64,000 nt of DNA from MA-ANB-1 sp965216445 (GTDB lineage: Bacteria; Actinomycetota; Acidimicrobiia; Spongiisociales; ZC4RG35): contig OZ244166.1 of assembly GCA_965216445.1 (NCBI GenBank), positions 1,550,001-1,614,000 of the forward strand, in the 5' to 3' direction. A program made the translations under genes and the position numbers. Within the stretch, counting starts at the first letter, position 1. The number at the start of each line of letters is the position of its first letter. A model generated the notes under the pieces. It did no database searches, was not told the origin of the DNA, and saw only the letters and a program-made list of their open reading frames with translations. Below are positions 18,376 to 27,436 of this stretch, one piece after another.

Positions 18376-18750
18376 ATGCAACTAAACCGACTGAACGGAT
18401 GTGAAGACCACACTTCGACTCCCATTGCTGGACTCAGGGTCACAGCATGCGGAAACTGCCGTCGTGTCGAGTGGGCGGACACATCGGGTGAGATCGACTC
18501 AGCCGAAGGTATGGCCGCTCTGTTCGGCAGTTACGAGCTCGTCGGCACCTACGACGCTGTCGGCGCACCCGCACCCGAAGTCCTCGTCTACAGGGCTCCG
18601 ACGTTGCGAAAGCGACGCAATCTCCTCCCCTTCCCGAAGCGAGAATGGGTGAAGGCAACGCCGGACCTGTGGCTAACCCACGATGACGAGAACCTCCTCC
18701 TCGCCACAAATCACCGGCTGTTGTTCGAGAATTTGACCCGGCTCGGGTAG
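18376..18750 (+). CDS. Hypothetical protein (124 aa)
   Basis: Not recognised. ATG 18376 is chosen because TACGTT (18363-18368) lies 7 nt upstream, the leaderless spacing seen elsewhere; TTG 18367 or ATG 18370 are alternatives. A CGNCRRVEW segment near the N-terminus has a Cys pair that could bind metal. The C-terminal half is basic then acidic. The gene ends 20 bp from the convergent ABC-transporter gene. Confidence 0.6.
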   Translation: MQLNRLNGCEDHTSTPIAGLRVTACGNCRRVEWADTSGEIDSAEGMAALFGSYELVGTYDAVGAPAPEVLVYRAPTLRKRRNLLPFPKREWVKATPDLWLTHDDENLLLATNHRLLFENLTRLG

Positions 18751-18769
18751 GTACCCGACCGGACTGAAA

Positions 18770-20650
18770 TCAGACGGATGCCTCGAACTGAGTTTCGTAC
18801 AGCTGCCGGTACAGACCACCGTCGCGGACGAGTGACTCATGGTCACCGCGTTCGACAACCCGACCATCGTCGATCACGAGAATCTGGTCAGCCGCCCTCA
18901 CGGTGGAGAGTCGGTGGGCGATGGCCAAGGTCGTCCGACCCGCCATCAAACCCTCCAGCGCCTGCTGGATGAGCGCCTCGGACCGGGAGTCGAGGTGAGA
19001 TGTGGCTTCGTCCAGGATCAGGATCTTCGGATCCTTGAGGATCACCCGAGCAATCGCCAGGCGCTGTTTCTCACCGCCCGAAAGCCGATAACCCCGCTCC
19101 CCCACCATCGTTTCGTAGCGCTCGGGTAACAAGTCGATCATCTCATGAATGTTCGCAGCGCGAGCTGCGGATTCGAGTTCTGCTTGAGTTGCCTCAGGCC
19201 GCGCGTAGCGCAGATTGGCGGCGATTGTGTCGTGGAACAGATAGGACTCCTGGGTCACGACACCAACCGTTGACGCCAGTTCCTCGAAGGAGATTTGGCG
19301 GACGTCCACGCCATCGATCTTCACCTGACCGTGGTTCACGTCGTACAGCCTCGGAACCAAGTATGAGATGGTCGTTTTGCCAGCCCCAGATGGCCCGACC
19401 AGCGCCACCAAATCACCAGGCTTGGCCTGGAACGACACACCGTCAAGCGCCCAGGTGCGGGTCGAAGCTTGCACCACAGCAGGTTCGGTTGTGGGCTTGC
19501 GGAATCTTCGGACAGCGTCGAGCCCTTCGAACTCGTCCGTCTGATACCGAAACTGAACCGAGTCGAACTCCACTTCGCCACGAACCTCGCCCAGCGCGAC
19601 GGGTTGTGTCGGTTCGGGAATGTCGATCTCGAGGTCGATGACTTCGAACACCCGCTCAAACGAAACCAATGAAGTTGCGAATTCAACCCTCGAGTTGGAC
19701 AGTCCCGTCAAGGGGCCATACAACTGTACGACCAAGGCGGAGAACATAACGACAGTCCCGAGACTCAAGTCGCCCTGGATGACCATGTATCCACCAACCC
19801 AGAAGACAGTCGCCGTACCGACGGCGGACACCAGGCCCAACGCCGCAAAGAACCGCCGACCCACCATGGCGCGGCGAACCCCGTAGAACTTGACCTGCTC
19901 GGCTTCATCGGCAAACCGCCTGGATTCCTGATCCCAACGCCCGAACAGACGAACGAGCAGCGCACCACTCACATTGAACGCTTCCTGAAGGATCGCCGAC
20001 ATTGCGGCGTTGTGTTCCATCTGGACCTGGGTCACGCCACGCAGAACCCGTGCGACTCGTCGAGCCGGGAAGACGAAGAGGGGAAGCGCGGCAATCGCAA
20101 GAAGTGTCAGGAACCACTGAGCTTGGAACATGACGATCAAGATGACCACCACCGACACCACATTCGAGACGATGCTGACCAATGTCCCGGTTATCGCCTG
20201 CTGGGCTCCGGTGACATCGCTGTTGAGCCTGCTCATCAGTTCTCCGGTCTTCGTCGCAGTGAAAAACCGAAGCGACATGCGTTGCAAGTGGTCGAACAGC
20301 TCACAGCGCAGATCAAAGATGATGCCTTCGCCAACTCGCGACGACCACCATCTCTGCAATATCCCGACCAGCGCACTGACCAGGGGGACGAGAATCATTC
20401 CGATTCCAAGCACGGTGAGCAATCCGACGTCCTTGTTCGGTAGAGCCTCGTCGATGAGGAGGCGGGAGAGAATCGCAGGCACCACCCCTAGACCAGAAAT
20501 CACAAAAATTGTGGCCAGCACACCAAGTAGGCCGGACAGGTACGGCCGGCCATAGCTCCAAACACGTCGGAGCAGATCGCGATCGACCTTCGGCGGTGTT
20601 TGCTCCTCGTCATATGACAGGTAGCTCCACCAACCGCCCTGATGCATCAT
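18770..20650 (-). CDS. ABC exporter, fused permease-ATPase (MsbA/MDR type)
   Basis: 626 aa half-transporter: six transmembrane segments in the first 330 residues, then the ATPase with Walker A VGPSGAGKTT, Q-loop TQESYL, signature LSGGEKQR, Walker B ILILDEATSHLDS and switch His in IAHRLS. The linker before the ATPase carries an insertion (about 25 residues, with RRFRKPTTEP) not usual in MsbA. It works as a dimer that pumps lipids, peptides or drugs outward. Its start overlaps the stop of the lipoprotein gene by 4 bp, so the two may work together. Confidence 0.92.
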   Translation of the reverse strand: MMHQGGWWSYLSYDEEQTPPKVDRDLLRRVWSYGRPYLSGLLGVLATIFVISGLGVVPAILSRLLIDEALPNKDVGLLTVLGIGMILVPLVSALVGILQRWWSSRVGEGIIFDLRCELFDHLQRMSLRFFTATKTGELMSRLNSDVTGAQQAITGTLVSIVSNVVSVVVILIVMFQAQWFLTLLAIAALPLFVFPARRVARVLRGVTQVQMEHNAAMSAILQEAFNVSGALLVRLFGRWDQESRRFADEAEQVKFYGVRRAMVGRRFFAALGLVSAVGTATVFWVGGYMVIQGDLSLGTVVMFSALVVQLYGPLTGLSNSRVEFATSLVSFERVFEVIDLEIDIPEPTQPVALGEVRGEVEFDSVQFRYQTDEFEGLDAVRRFRKPTTEPAVVQASTRTWALDGVSFQAKPGDLVALVGPSGAGKTTISYLVPRLYDVNHGQVKIDGVDVRQISFEELASTVGVVTQESYLFHDTIAANLRYARPEATQAELESAARAANIHEMIDLLPERYETMVGERGYRLSGGEKQRLAIARVILKDPKILILDEATSHLDSRSEALIQQALEGLMAGRTTLAIAHRLSTVRAADQILVIDDGRVVERGDHESLVRDGGLYRQLYETQFEASV

Positions 20651-21402
20651 TCGTCAGGCAAGAGCGTATCGGCCAAAGGCATCACACTGGCAACTGTCTG
20701 TCGCAACCCTTCAACAGCAGCAAACGGCCGGCCGAAGAGCTCGTAGCGGTACTGCTCGTCGTACCAAATGAGGGTCGTCCCGTCGCTTTGCTCCAAGACC
20801 CACGTCAGTCGCTCGTTGATCGTTTCGATCGAGCAAGAAATCACTCCCTCGCTGGAGAAACGGCCACAGGTCAGATCTGAACCACCAGCCGCCACCTCGG
20901 CGGCGCCTTCACCGTCGATGTAGACCCTCAACACCGCAAGCTGTGCGACTGAGCGCGACCTCGAGTACGGCTCGGCCGTCCATATTCCAAACGCCACTGA
21001 CGGGTCGACCGAAACCTCTCCCGAATTGTCAATCACGAGCTGGGAGGAGACATACTCAGCCAGCGGGGGCACCCGAGTGGGGAATTCGATACCCTCCAGC
21101 ACGGCCGCAATCTCAGCTCTGCTCGCCTGGATGAACCGGTCACCCTCACGTCTTGCGAACACGGCGGCCACAATGTCTGCGGCTTCGCCTTCTCCGGAGC
21201 CAAGTTCGTCGTTGACCCAAACCAGATCGGACGCGTCCGATGCAAGCGGAATGGTCGTCGGGATGGTCGTAGTTGTGACAACTGTGGGGTCGGTGACCCA
21301 ATCCGAAGAACGCTCGCCTAGGGAAGCAAAAGGCGCTTCACCACATGCTGAAAACGCGGCAACTCCAACCAATATGAGAATTGTGCGTGCTAGATGACGC
21401 AC
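20647..21402 (-). CDS. Hypothetical lipoprotein
   Basis: 251 aa. GTG 21402 is preceded by AAGGAGG at 4-nt spacing, and TATACA at 21443-21438 may be the -10. A signal peptide ends in the lipobox FSAC at residues 17-20, followed by a Thr-rich spacer (TTTTIPTTIP). The mature part has two Cys (in TCGRF and ISCSI) that could form a disulfide. No family was recognised. Tight coupling to the ABC exporter suggests a surface partner. Confidence 0.75.
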   Translation of the reverse strand: MRHLARTILILVGVAAFSACGEAPFASLGERSSDWVTDPTVVTTTTIPTTIPLASDASDLVWVNDELGSGEGEAADIVAAVFARREGDRFIQASRAEIAAVLEGIEFPTRVPPLAEYVSSQLVIDNSGEVSVDPSVAFGIWTAEPYSRSRSVAQLAVLRVYIDGEGAAEVAAGGSDLTCGRFSSEGVISCSIETINERLTWVLEQSDGTTLIWYDEQYRYELFGRPFAAVEGLRQTVASVMPLADTLLPDE

Positions 21403-21522
21403 GCTGCCTCCTTAGTCGCTGCTTTCTCGGATCTCGCTGTATAACGAGTCGATCCGTCTCCGCGTTCCATGCTTCAACGCCCGGCATGACGGTAACAGTT
21501 CAAGTCCTTAAGCTTTTGGCAA

Positions 21523-22278
21523 GTGAATGACGTGCTGCTTGTCGAGGAAACATTTCGGGAGTCCCCCGCCCATGATATTGGTGTGAGCCATGCGATCCTC
21601 GATGCCGTCGCGTCGGGTGAGATAGCAGACGTTTTTCGGATCCACACCCCGGCGCGCGCGCTCGCATTTGGTATGGCCGACCGGATCCAGTCCGGATACC
21701 AAAATGCCGTCAGAGTCGCATCGGCTCACCGCTATTACCCAGTCGAACGATTGGCCGGCGGGCGGGCAGCCGTCTTCCACGAGAACACCCTCGCTTTCAG
21801 CTGGGCTTCTAGACAAGAGGACCCAAGAGCGGGGATCACCGATCGCTTCGAACTCATCTCCAATCTGATGACGACAGCCTTCCGTGCACTCAACATTGAC
21901 GCCCAGGTCGGCGAGGTGCCAGGTGAATATTGCCCTGGCGAGTATTCGGTCAATGTCGGAGGGCACCAAAAAGTCATGGGAGTCGGCCAGCGACTCGTCC
22001 GTGGCGCGTCCCATGTCGGCGGCGTGATTGTTGTCAGAGATGGTGCCTCGATTCGCGACGTCCTGATACCCATATACAGGGCTCTCAAGATCGACTGGGA
22101 CCCACGAACGGTGGGGACGTTGTCGAACCATGTCGCAAACATCAATGCTTCGGACGTTCGAAACGCGGTTGTGGATGTTCTGGGCAGTCGCTTTGATTTG
22201 GAGCACACCTCCCTACCGACCGATATCGTGGAACGAGGCAGGGAGCTGGCGCCGAAGCACGTTCCCGAGGCCGGATAA
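21523..22278 (+). CDS. Lipoate-protein ligase A family protein
   Basis: 251 aa, GTG start. Family motifs: AFGMAD, ERLAGGRAAVFHENTLAFS (the RRxGGG-type loop) and HQKVMGVGQR with the conserved Lys. Such proteins attach or transfer lipoate or octanoate (LplA/LipM type), but relatives include biotin-ligase-like enzymes of unknown use. The stop overlaps the next start as TAATG. Confidence 0.82.
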   Translation: MNDVLLVEETFRESPAHDIGVSHAILDAVASGEIADVFRIHTPARALAFGMADRIQSGYQNAVRVASAHRYYPVERLAGGRAAVFHENTLAFSWASRQEDPRAGITDRFELISNLMTTAFRALNIDAQVGEVPGEYCPGEYSVNVGGHQKVMGVGQRLVRGASHVGGVIVVRDGASIRDVLIPIYRALKIDWDPRTVGTLSNHVANINASDVRNAVVDVLGSRFDLEHTSLPTDIVERGRELAPKHVPEAG

Positions 22279-23327
22279 TGCGATTCACCGTCATCAATGG
22301 TCCCAACCTGAATCTCCTTGGAACCCGCCAACCCGAGGTCTACGGGACCGAGACTCTCGACGACTTGCAGCGCCAGGTGGATAGGTGGGCTGAATCGCTA
22401 GGGGTAGAGGTCACTCACTTCCAGAGCAACGACGAGTCCGATTTGGTCACCGCAATCCAACAGGCGGGTGAGGTGAGCGACGGCATTGTCGTCAACCCCG
22501 GCGGATTCAGCCACACATCAGTGGCGATCGCCGACGCGGTTGCATCGGTCACACCACCAGTGGTCGAGGTTCACATCTCCGACATCTCCAAGCGTGAGGC
22601 GTTCCGTCAGATATCGCTGGTCGCACCTGCAGCGGTCACCCAGATAAAGGGTCGTGGCATCGTTGGGTACCGCGATGCCATGCGTCACTTGATCAATCGC
22701 AGCCGGACGCCCTTCGATGTGGTCAGGTACGGTCCCGACGCGAGCAACGTTGGCGACCACCGAGCACATGGAGGGAGCTCAGCCCTGATAGTTCTCGTAC
22801 ACGGAGGGTTTTGGTTCCCACAGTGGGGCCGGGATCAACTCGATTCCGCCGCCATCGACCTTTATGAGCGGGGACACGACACACTCAACGTCGCCTATCG
22901 TCTGAGTCCGCCCTGGCCTGGATCGGGCCACGACATCTTGTCGGCAGTCTTATGGGCAAAAGCCAGGTACGACCGGGTCGCCCTCCTGGGCCACTCCGCC
23001 GGCGGATATCTGGCCCTTTGGTCCCACGCACGCCAACCGGTCGATCTGGCGGTGGGGCTGGCTGCGATAACCGACCTCCGGTTAGTCGAGGATGTGGAGA
23101 CCGTTGGCCAGATTCTCGGTGCGGGCGGTCCCCGGACACTTCGGGCCACTAGCGACACGATCTTGTTCCATGGCGACGATGACGCCGAGGTGTCGCTCGA
23201 GCACACCACCGATGCCTCCGAATTCGCAGATGTCCAAGTGCTCAATGGCGTCGGCCATTTCGACCTGATCAACCCGCGGCGCGCCCATTGGGAGCAGATT
23301 GCAGCGCAGTTCGAACGTGTGAAATGA
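22278..23327 (+). CDS. Fusion: type II 3-dehydroquinate dehydratase + alpha/beta hydrolase
   Basis: 349 aa in one uninterrupted frame. Residues 1-145 are a complete AroQ: GPNLNLLGTRQPEVYG (Arg17, Tyr22), VVNPGGFSHTS and EVHISD with His99, so dehydroquinate to dehydroshikimate activity is expected. After a linker (about 146-167), residues 168-349 form an alpha/beta hydrolase with HGGFW at 175-179, nucleophile Ser240 in GHSAGG, and GVGHFD with the catalytic His near the end. HGGxW plus GHSAGG resembles kynurenine formamidase/esterase proteins. AroQ normally stands alone at about 145 aa. Overlaps the lipoate-ligase-like gene by 1 bp. Confidence 0.88.
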   Translation: MRFTVINGPNLNLLGTRQPEVYGTETLDDLQRQVDRWAESLGVEVTHFQSNDESDLVTAIQQAGEVSDGIVVNPGGFSHTSVAIADAVASVTPPVVEVHISDISKREAFRQISLVAPAAVTQIKGRGIVGYRDAMRHLINRSRTPFDVVRYGPDASNVGDHRAHGGSSALIVLVHGGFWFPQWGRDQLDSAAIDLYERGHDTLNVAYRLSPPWPGSGHDILSAVLWAKARYDRVALLGHSAGGYLALWSHARQPVDLAVGLAAITDLRLVEDVETVGQILGAGGPRTLRATSDTILFHGDDDAEVSLEHTTDASEFADVQVLNGVGHFDLINPRRAHWEQIAAQFERVK

Positions 23328-23348
23328 CATCCTCGAGCCACAAGCGAG

Positions 23349-23406
23349 TTGCCCGGCCTTTGGGAGCCTCGGTAAGATAGAAACCCTGTTCCCGGACGTA
23401 TCCGGG
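23349..23406 (+). promoter_or_regulatory. Promoter and leader hairpin of the secreted transglycosylase-like gene
   Basis: TTGCCC (23349-23354), an 18 bp spacer and TAAGAT (23373-23378) form a plausible promoter. The leader contains a perfect hairpin CCCGGA-CGTA-TCCGGG (23391-23406), 20 nt before the ATG. Confidence 0.4.
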
Positions 23407-23425
23407 CGGAGTCACTTTCAAAACC

Positions 23426-24022
23426 ATGCGTTCGAGACGATTCTCGTTTCTTGCTGGCTGGGTTGCGGTAATACTGCTGGCTGTTGCCGGTTTTGCCGCC
23501 TTCGCGGCCCCGCAAGATTCGAGCAACGACATCAGCTATGAGGCCGCTTCGGCCTCTTTGGGGCACGCAACCGGCACCTATGCCGGCCTGACGTTCGCCC
23601 TGTTCACTGACGCTCCCGGCTCGGCCACAGTCTCTGAGGAGCCAGACGACGAACCGGCTACTGCCGAAACCGAAGTCGAGACCGAATCAACTTCGCAATC
23701 CAATGGCACGATTGGCTCCACTTCGTCGGGTTGGCTGTCCGAGGTTCAGGTCCGAGCCCTGGTGGAGACCTACTTCGATTCAGCCGATGTGAACACCGCG
23801 GTGAGGATTGCATGGTGCGAATCTCGCTTTGATCCAGAGTCAGTCAATCTCCGCACAGGTGCGATTGGACTGTTCCAGCATCTTCCCCAGTACTGGGACG
23901 AGCGGGCAGTCAACGCAGGGTTCCCTGGTGCCGATCCGACGGACCCTGAGGCTTCAACGGCTGCTGCCGCATGGGCGGTGTACAACGGTGGCGGCTGGGA
24001 CATCTTCGCCTGCCGCGCCTGA
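23426..24022 (+). CDS. Secreted lytic transglycosylase/lysozyme-like protein
   Basis: 198 aa. An N-terminal signal peptide (basic MRSRRF, then a hydrophobic stretch to AFAAP) is followed by an acidic Glu/Thr-rich spacer (about 70-105). The C-terminal domain reads VRIAWCESRFDPESVN, IGLFQHLPQYW and AWAVYNGGGWDIFAC. The Glu in WCES sits where the catalytic Glu of SLT/goose-lysozyme folds lies, and the two Cys (WCES and FACRA) may form a disulfide. It probably acts on peptidoglycan outside the membrane. Confidence 0.75.
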   Translation: MRSRRFSFLAGWVAVILLAVAGFAAFAAPQDSSNDISYEAASASLGHATGTYAGLTFALFTDAPGSATVSEEPDDEPATAETEVETESTSQSNGTIGSTSSGWLSEVQVRALVETYFDSADVNTAVRIAWCESRFDPESVNLRTGAIGLFQHLPQYWDERAVNAGFPGADPTDPEASTAAAAWAVYNGGGWDIFACRA

Positions 24023-24024
24023 CG

Positions 24025-27000
24025 TCAACGAAAGTCCCTGGACTTCACAGTCTGAACTCCTATCGCTTCGAACCCCCTTGCCACCACATTGGTCACACCA
24101 TCGTTGAATTCGAGTCGACCGTCGATGATCAGTGCGGGACTCTTGCGCACGATTTCTCTGTTCTTGGTCCAAACATCGGGTAAAACCACGATATTGAGTA
24201 GACCGGTTTCGTCTTCGAGGTTCAGGAAGTGAACTCCTTTGGCGGTTCCCGGTCGTTGTCTGTGTGTGACGACACCGGCTACCTTGATTCGGAGCCCATG
24301 TTTCTGAGCAGCCAGAGTTTCAGCGGCTGTGAGGCAATCCCCGAGACGGTCGCGAACAAAACTCATGGGGTGCCGAGAAGAGACTCCTGTTGACCACAAG
24401 TCTGCACGGTGTTCTTCCTCCAGATTCATACCCTCCAATACTGGAGACTCAATACCAGGTGACAACGCAAGACGCTCTGGATCGATCTCAGCCAGGGCAC
24501 CTGCCGCCCACAGCCCTTCGCGACGACCGAGACCAACTGATTCGAGAGCACCGGCAGCTGCCAGCCCTTCGAGCGCATCGACTTTCAAGCCGGTACGAAA
24601 GGCAAGATCCTCCGGTGATTCGAAGGGGCCGCCGAATATCCGAGCTGCTTCGATCCTGGTGACTTCCTTCTCACCGAGATTCCTCACATAGCGAAGGCCC
24701 ATCCGGACTGCGACGGCAGGTCTGATCGGATCATCTACCGCACCACGACCTCTTCGCCAGCTCTCACCGAGATAGCTGACAACATCGTCGGGGTCTGCCT
24801 CGTAGGACTCAATCGTGCAGTCGTGCCAGGAGATGTTTACGTCGGGAGGGAGCACGACAACTCCGTGACGTTGCGCGTCTTGGACCAACGAATTGGGGCT
24901 GTAGAAACCCATTGGTTGGGCGTTGAGCAGCCCTGCAAGGAACTCCGCTGGATAGTGAAACCTCAGCCAAACTGACATATAGACGATGTAGGCAAAACTC
25001 ACTGAGTGGCTCTCGGGGAATCCGAAACTGGCAAATCCTTGGAGTTTCTCCCATATCTCGTCAGCAGCAGCTCCCACCACGCCGTTCGCAGCCATCCCTG
25101 CAAATACTTCATCTTTCAGACGCGACATCGCCACCTCCGACCGCTTGTGAGTCATGGCCTGACGTAGCCGGTCGGCTTGACCACCGTCGAAACCAGCGCA
25201 GACCCTGGCCAATTCCATTAGCTGTTCTTGGAAAATGGGCACACCAAGGGTCTTCTTGAGAATTGGCTCGGCAAGCGGATGCGGGTACCGCACCGGTTCT
25301 TCGCCATTACGTCGACGCAGGTAGGGGTGTACGGATTGGCCCTGAATCGGGCCAGGACGGATCAAGGCGACTTCCACGGCGAGGTCATAGAAAGTCTTTG
25401 GTTTCATCTTGGGGAGAGTCGCCATCTGCGCTCGAGACTCAATCTGGAACACACCTACGGTGTCTGATCGAGTGATCGACCGATACAGAGCCGGCTCCTG
25501 AGGGATCCGCGCCAAATCTATGTCGACTCCGTGGTGGTCCAAGATCAGGTCATGAGCAAGATGTAGAGCATTGAGCATGCCCAAACCGAGTAGGTCGAAC
25601 TTGACCACGCCCACAGCCGCAGAGTCGTCTTTGTCCCATTGGATGACAGTCCGCCCCTCCATACGCCCCCATTCCACGGGCACCACATGCCAGAGAGGGC
25701 GATCTGCGATGACCATCCCACCGGAGTGGATACCAAGGTGTCTCGGATATCCGTCGAGCCGCCAGCAGATGTCGTAAATCATCTCCGCGGTCAACCCTTG
25801 CGGCAAAGGCGCATCCATAGCCCGTAACTGAGCTGGATCACGAGTGTCTACATACTGGGAAAGACCATCTACCTGCGCCTGGGTGAAGCCAAACGTCTTG
25901 GCTACGTCACGGAGAACCGAGCGCGCCCGATAGGTGATCACATTGGCCACCATGGCTGCCCGCTCTCTCCCGTACTTTCGATAGCAGTACTGGATGACCT
26001 CCTCGCGACGATCTGCCTCGAAGTCAACGTCGATGTCAGGCGGTTTTCCTCTTTCTTCGGAAAGGAACCGCTCGAAAGGGAGGTGAAGTCTGATGGGATC
26101 AACTCGGGTCAGCCCGATACAGCGACAGACCGCGGAATCCGCCCCGGAACCCCGGATCTGGCAATAGATGTCCTGCTCTCTGGCAAAGTCGACCAAGTCT
26201 TTGACTACCAGGAAATACCCGGCAAAACCCAGACGGGCGATGATGTCGAGTTCATGTCGCAGGCGTCGTCGTGCCATAGGGTCTATCCCATCGTCAGATC
26301 CGGGGTAGACATCGCGCGCCCCCTCCCAAGCGAGGGACTCCAGATAATCCATCTCATCGCGAAAGTGTCCTGGCATCGGAAAATCAGGGAGCTGTGGTGC
26401 CATCAGGCCAAGGTCGAAGGCCAACCGGTTGCCAAGCTGAGCACTCCTTGCCACTACCCCCGGATACCTGGAGAATCTCGCGGTCATCTCAGATGGAGTC
26501 TTCAAGAACCTCTCATCACTTGCGGGACGGAAACCATCAGCCTCAGCCAAGGTGCGACGACCGCCAATTGCTGCCAGGACTTCAGACAGGTAGGCGTCTG
26601 ATCGTTGGTGGTAGTGCACCTGGTTTGTTGCAACAGTCGAAACGCCTAATCGGTGGGCGACCTCCCAGAGGAGATCATTCCTTGTGTCATCTTCGGGCAT
26701 CCGGTGATGCCACATCTCGATGTGAAGTCGGGCACCGAACAGATCTTGAAGTCTTCCAGTTTCGCGAATTGTTGCGGCTAGATCGCCAGTCAATGCGGCT
26801 TTGGGAACGGCACCGGAGTGGCAACCGGTAAGGGCATGCACATCCTGGTTGTTGGCAACTTCACCCAGGTCTGCGTATATGTAGATCGGGTGGTCTTTCT
26901 CCCCACGGAGCTGGGCACGGGTCACCATTTTCGAAAGGGCGCGGTACCCGGATGGCGATCCAGCCAGCAGCACCAAATGGTCAGATTCGGGCAAATCAGT

Positions 27001-27345
27001 TGGTTTGGTTCCATGAGATCTGACACTCCGGCCGCGACGCAGCCGTCCTTGACCGCCTTTGGATCGGGTATAGCGAATCTGATCCCAGTCTTCGGCCCGC
27101 CGCATTGGATCACCCGTGTCTACCTGACCGGGCTCGAATCCAACTTCGACTCCATATATGACCGGCAACCCCGACGTTTGTGCGGCCTGCCAAAACCGCG
27201 ACACGCCATAGAACCCGTCATGATCGGTTACTGCCAGCGCCTCATAGCCCAGTTCGACTGCTCGTTCCACCAGATCCTCGGGATGAGATGCTCCATCCAG
27301 GAATGAGAAATTGGTGTGGCAATGCAGTTCGGCGTAACCGGTCAC
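24025..27345 (-). CDS. dnaE2: Error-prone DNA polymerase III alpha subunit DnaE2 (ImuC)
   Basis: About 1106 aa if GTG 27345 is the start; ATG 27366 would lie inside the LexA box and ahead of the transcription start, so it is rejected. An N-terminal PHP domain (ELHCHTNFSFLDGASHPEDL) is followed by the polymerase core with PDIDVDFEADRREEVI and the helix-hairpin-helix and OB regions. The MVANVITYRARS and HSVSFAYIVYMS segments point to DnaE2 rather than replicative DnaE. It carries out SOS mutagenesis and lesion bypass with ImuA' and ImuB, which are encoded at 48.4-50.7 kb. Confidence 0.93.
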   Translation of the reverse strand: MTGYAELHCHTNFSFLDGASHPEDLVERAVELGYEALAVTDHDGFYGVSRFWQAAQTSGLPVIYGVEVGFEPGQVDTGDPMRRAEDWDQIRYTRSKGGQGRLRRGRSVRSHGTKPTDLPESDHLVLLAGSPSGYRALSKMVTRAQLRGEKDHPIYIYADLGEVANNQDVHALTGCHSGAVPKAALTGDLAATIRETGRLQDLFGARLHIEMWHHRMPEDDTRNDLLWEVAHRLGVSTVATNQVHYHQRSDAYLSEVLAAIGGRRTLAEADGFRPASDERFLKTPSEMTARFSRYPGVVARSAQLGNRLAFDLGLMAPQLPDFPMPGHFRDEMDYLESLAWEGARDVYPGSDDGIDPMARRRLRHELDIIARLGFAGYFLVVKDLVDFAREQDIYCQIRGSGADSAVCRCIGLTRVDPIRLHLPFERFLSEERGKPPDIDVDFEADRREEVIQYCYRKYGRERAAMVANVITYRARSVLRDVAKTFGFTQAQVDGLSQYVDTRDPAQLRAMDAPLPQGLTAEMIYDICWRLDGYPRHLGIHSGGMVIADRPLWHVVPVEWGRMEGRTVIQWDKDDSAAVGVVKFDLLGLGMLNALHLAHDLILDHHGVDIDLARIPQEPALYRSITRSDTVGVFQIESRAQMATLPKMKPKTFYDLAVEVALIRPGPIQGQSVHPYLRRRNGEEPVRYPHPLAEPILKKTLGVPIFQEQLMELARVCAGFDGGQADRLRQAMTHKRSEVAMSRLKDEVFAGMAANGVVGAAADEIWEKLQGFASFGFPESHSVSFAYIVYMSVWLRFHYPAEFLAGLLNAQPMGFYSPNSLVQDAQRHGVVVLPPDVNISWHDCTIESYEADPDDVVSYLGESWRRGRGAVDDPIRPAVAVRMGLRYVRNLGEKEVTRIEAARIFGGPFESPEDLAFRTGLKVDALEGLAAAGALESVGLGRREGLWAAGALAEIDPERLALSPGIESPVLEGMNLEEEHRADLWSTGVSSRHPMSFVRDRLGDCLTAAETLAAQKHGLRIKVAGVVTHRQRPGTAKGVHFLNLEDETGLLNIVVLPDVWTKNREIVRKSPALIIDGRLEFNDGVTNVVARGFEAIGVQTVKSRDFR

Positions 27346-27352
27346 CGCCCAT

Positions 27353-27382
27353 ACTATATCGAACATATGTTCGATTATTCAA
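27353..27382 (-). promoter_or_regulatory. dnaE2 promoter with LexA (SOS) box
   Basis: A perfect 16 bp palindrome TCGAACATATGTTCGA (27359-27374), the actinobacterial LexA box, lies between -35 TTGAAT (27382-27377) and -10 TATAGT (27358-27353) on the minus strand and abuts the -10. GTG 27345 follows the -10 after 7 nt, so the mRNA is leaderless. Confidence 0.9.
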
Positions 27383-27436
27383 AGCGAGAAGGGTAAGCAT
27401 CTGAAACCCAACGACCGTCCTCGAGGTCAGAACAGC

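Noticed and set aside
27345..27366. ATG 27366 as the dnaE2 start
   Set aside because: It lies inside the LexA box, upstream of the -10; GTG 27345 fits the promoter and the PHP domain.
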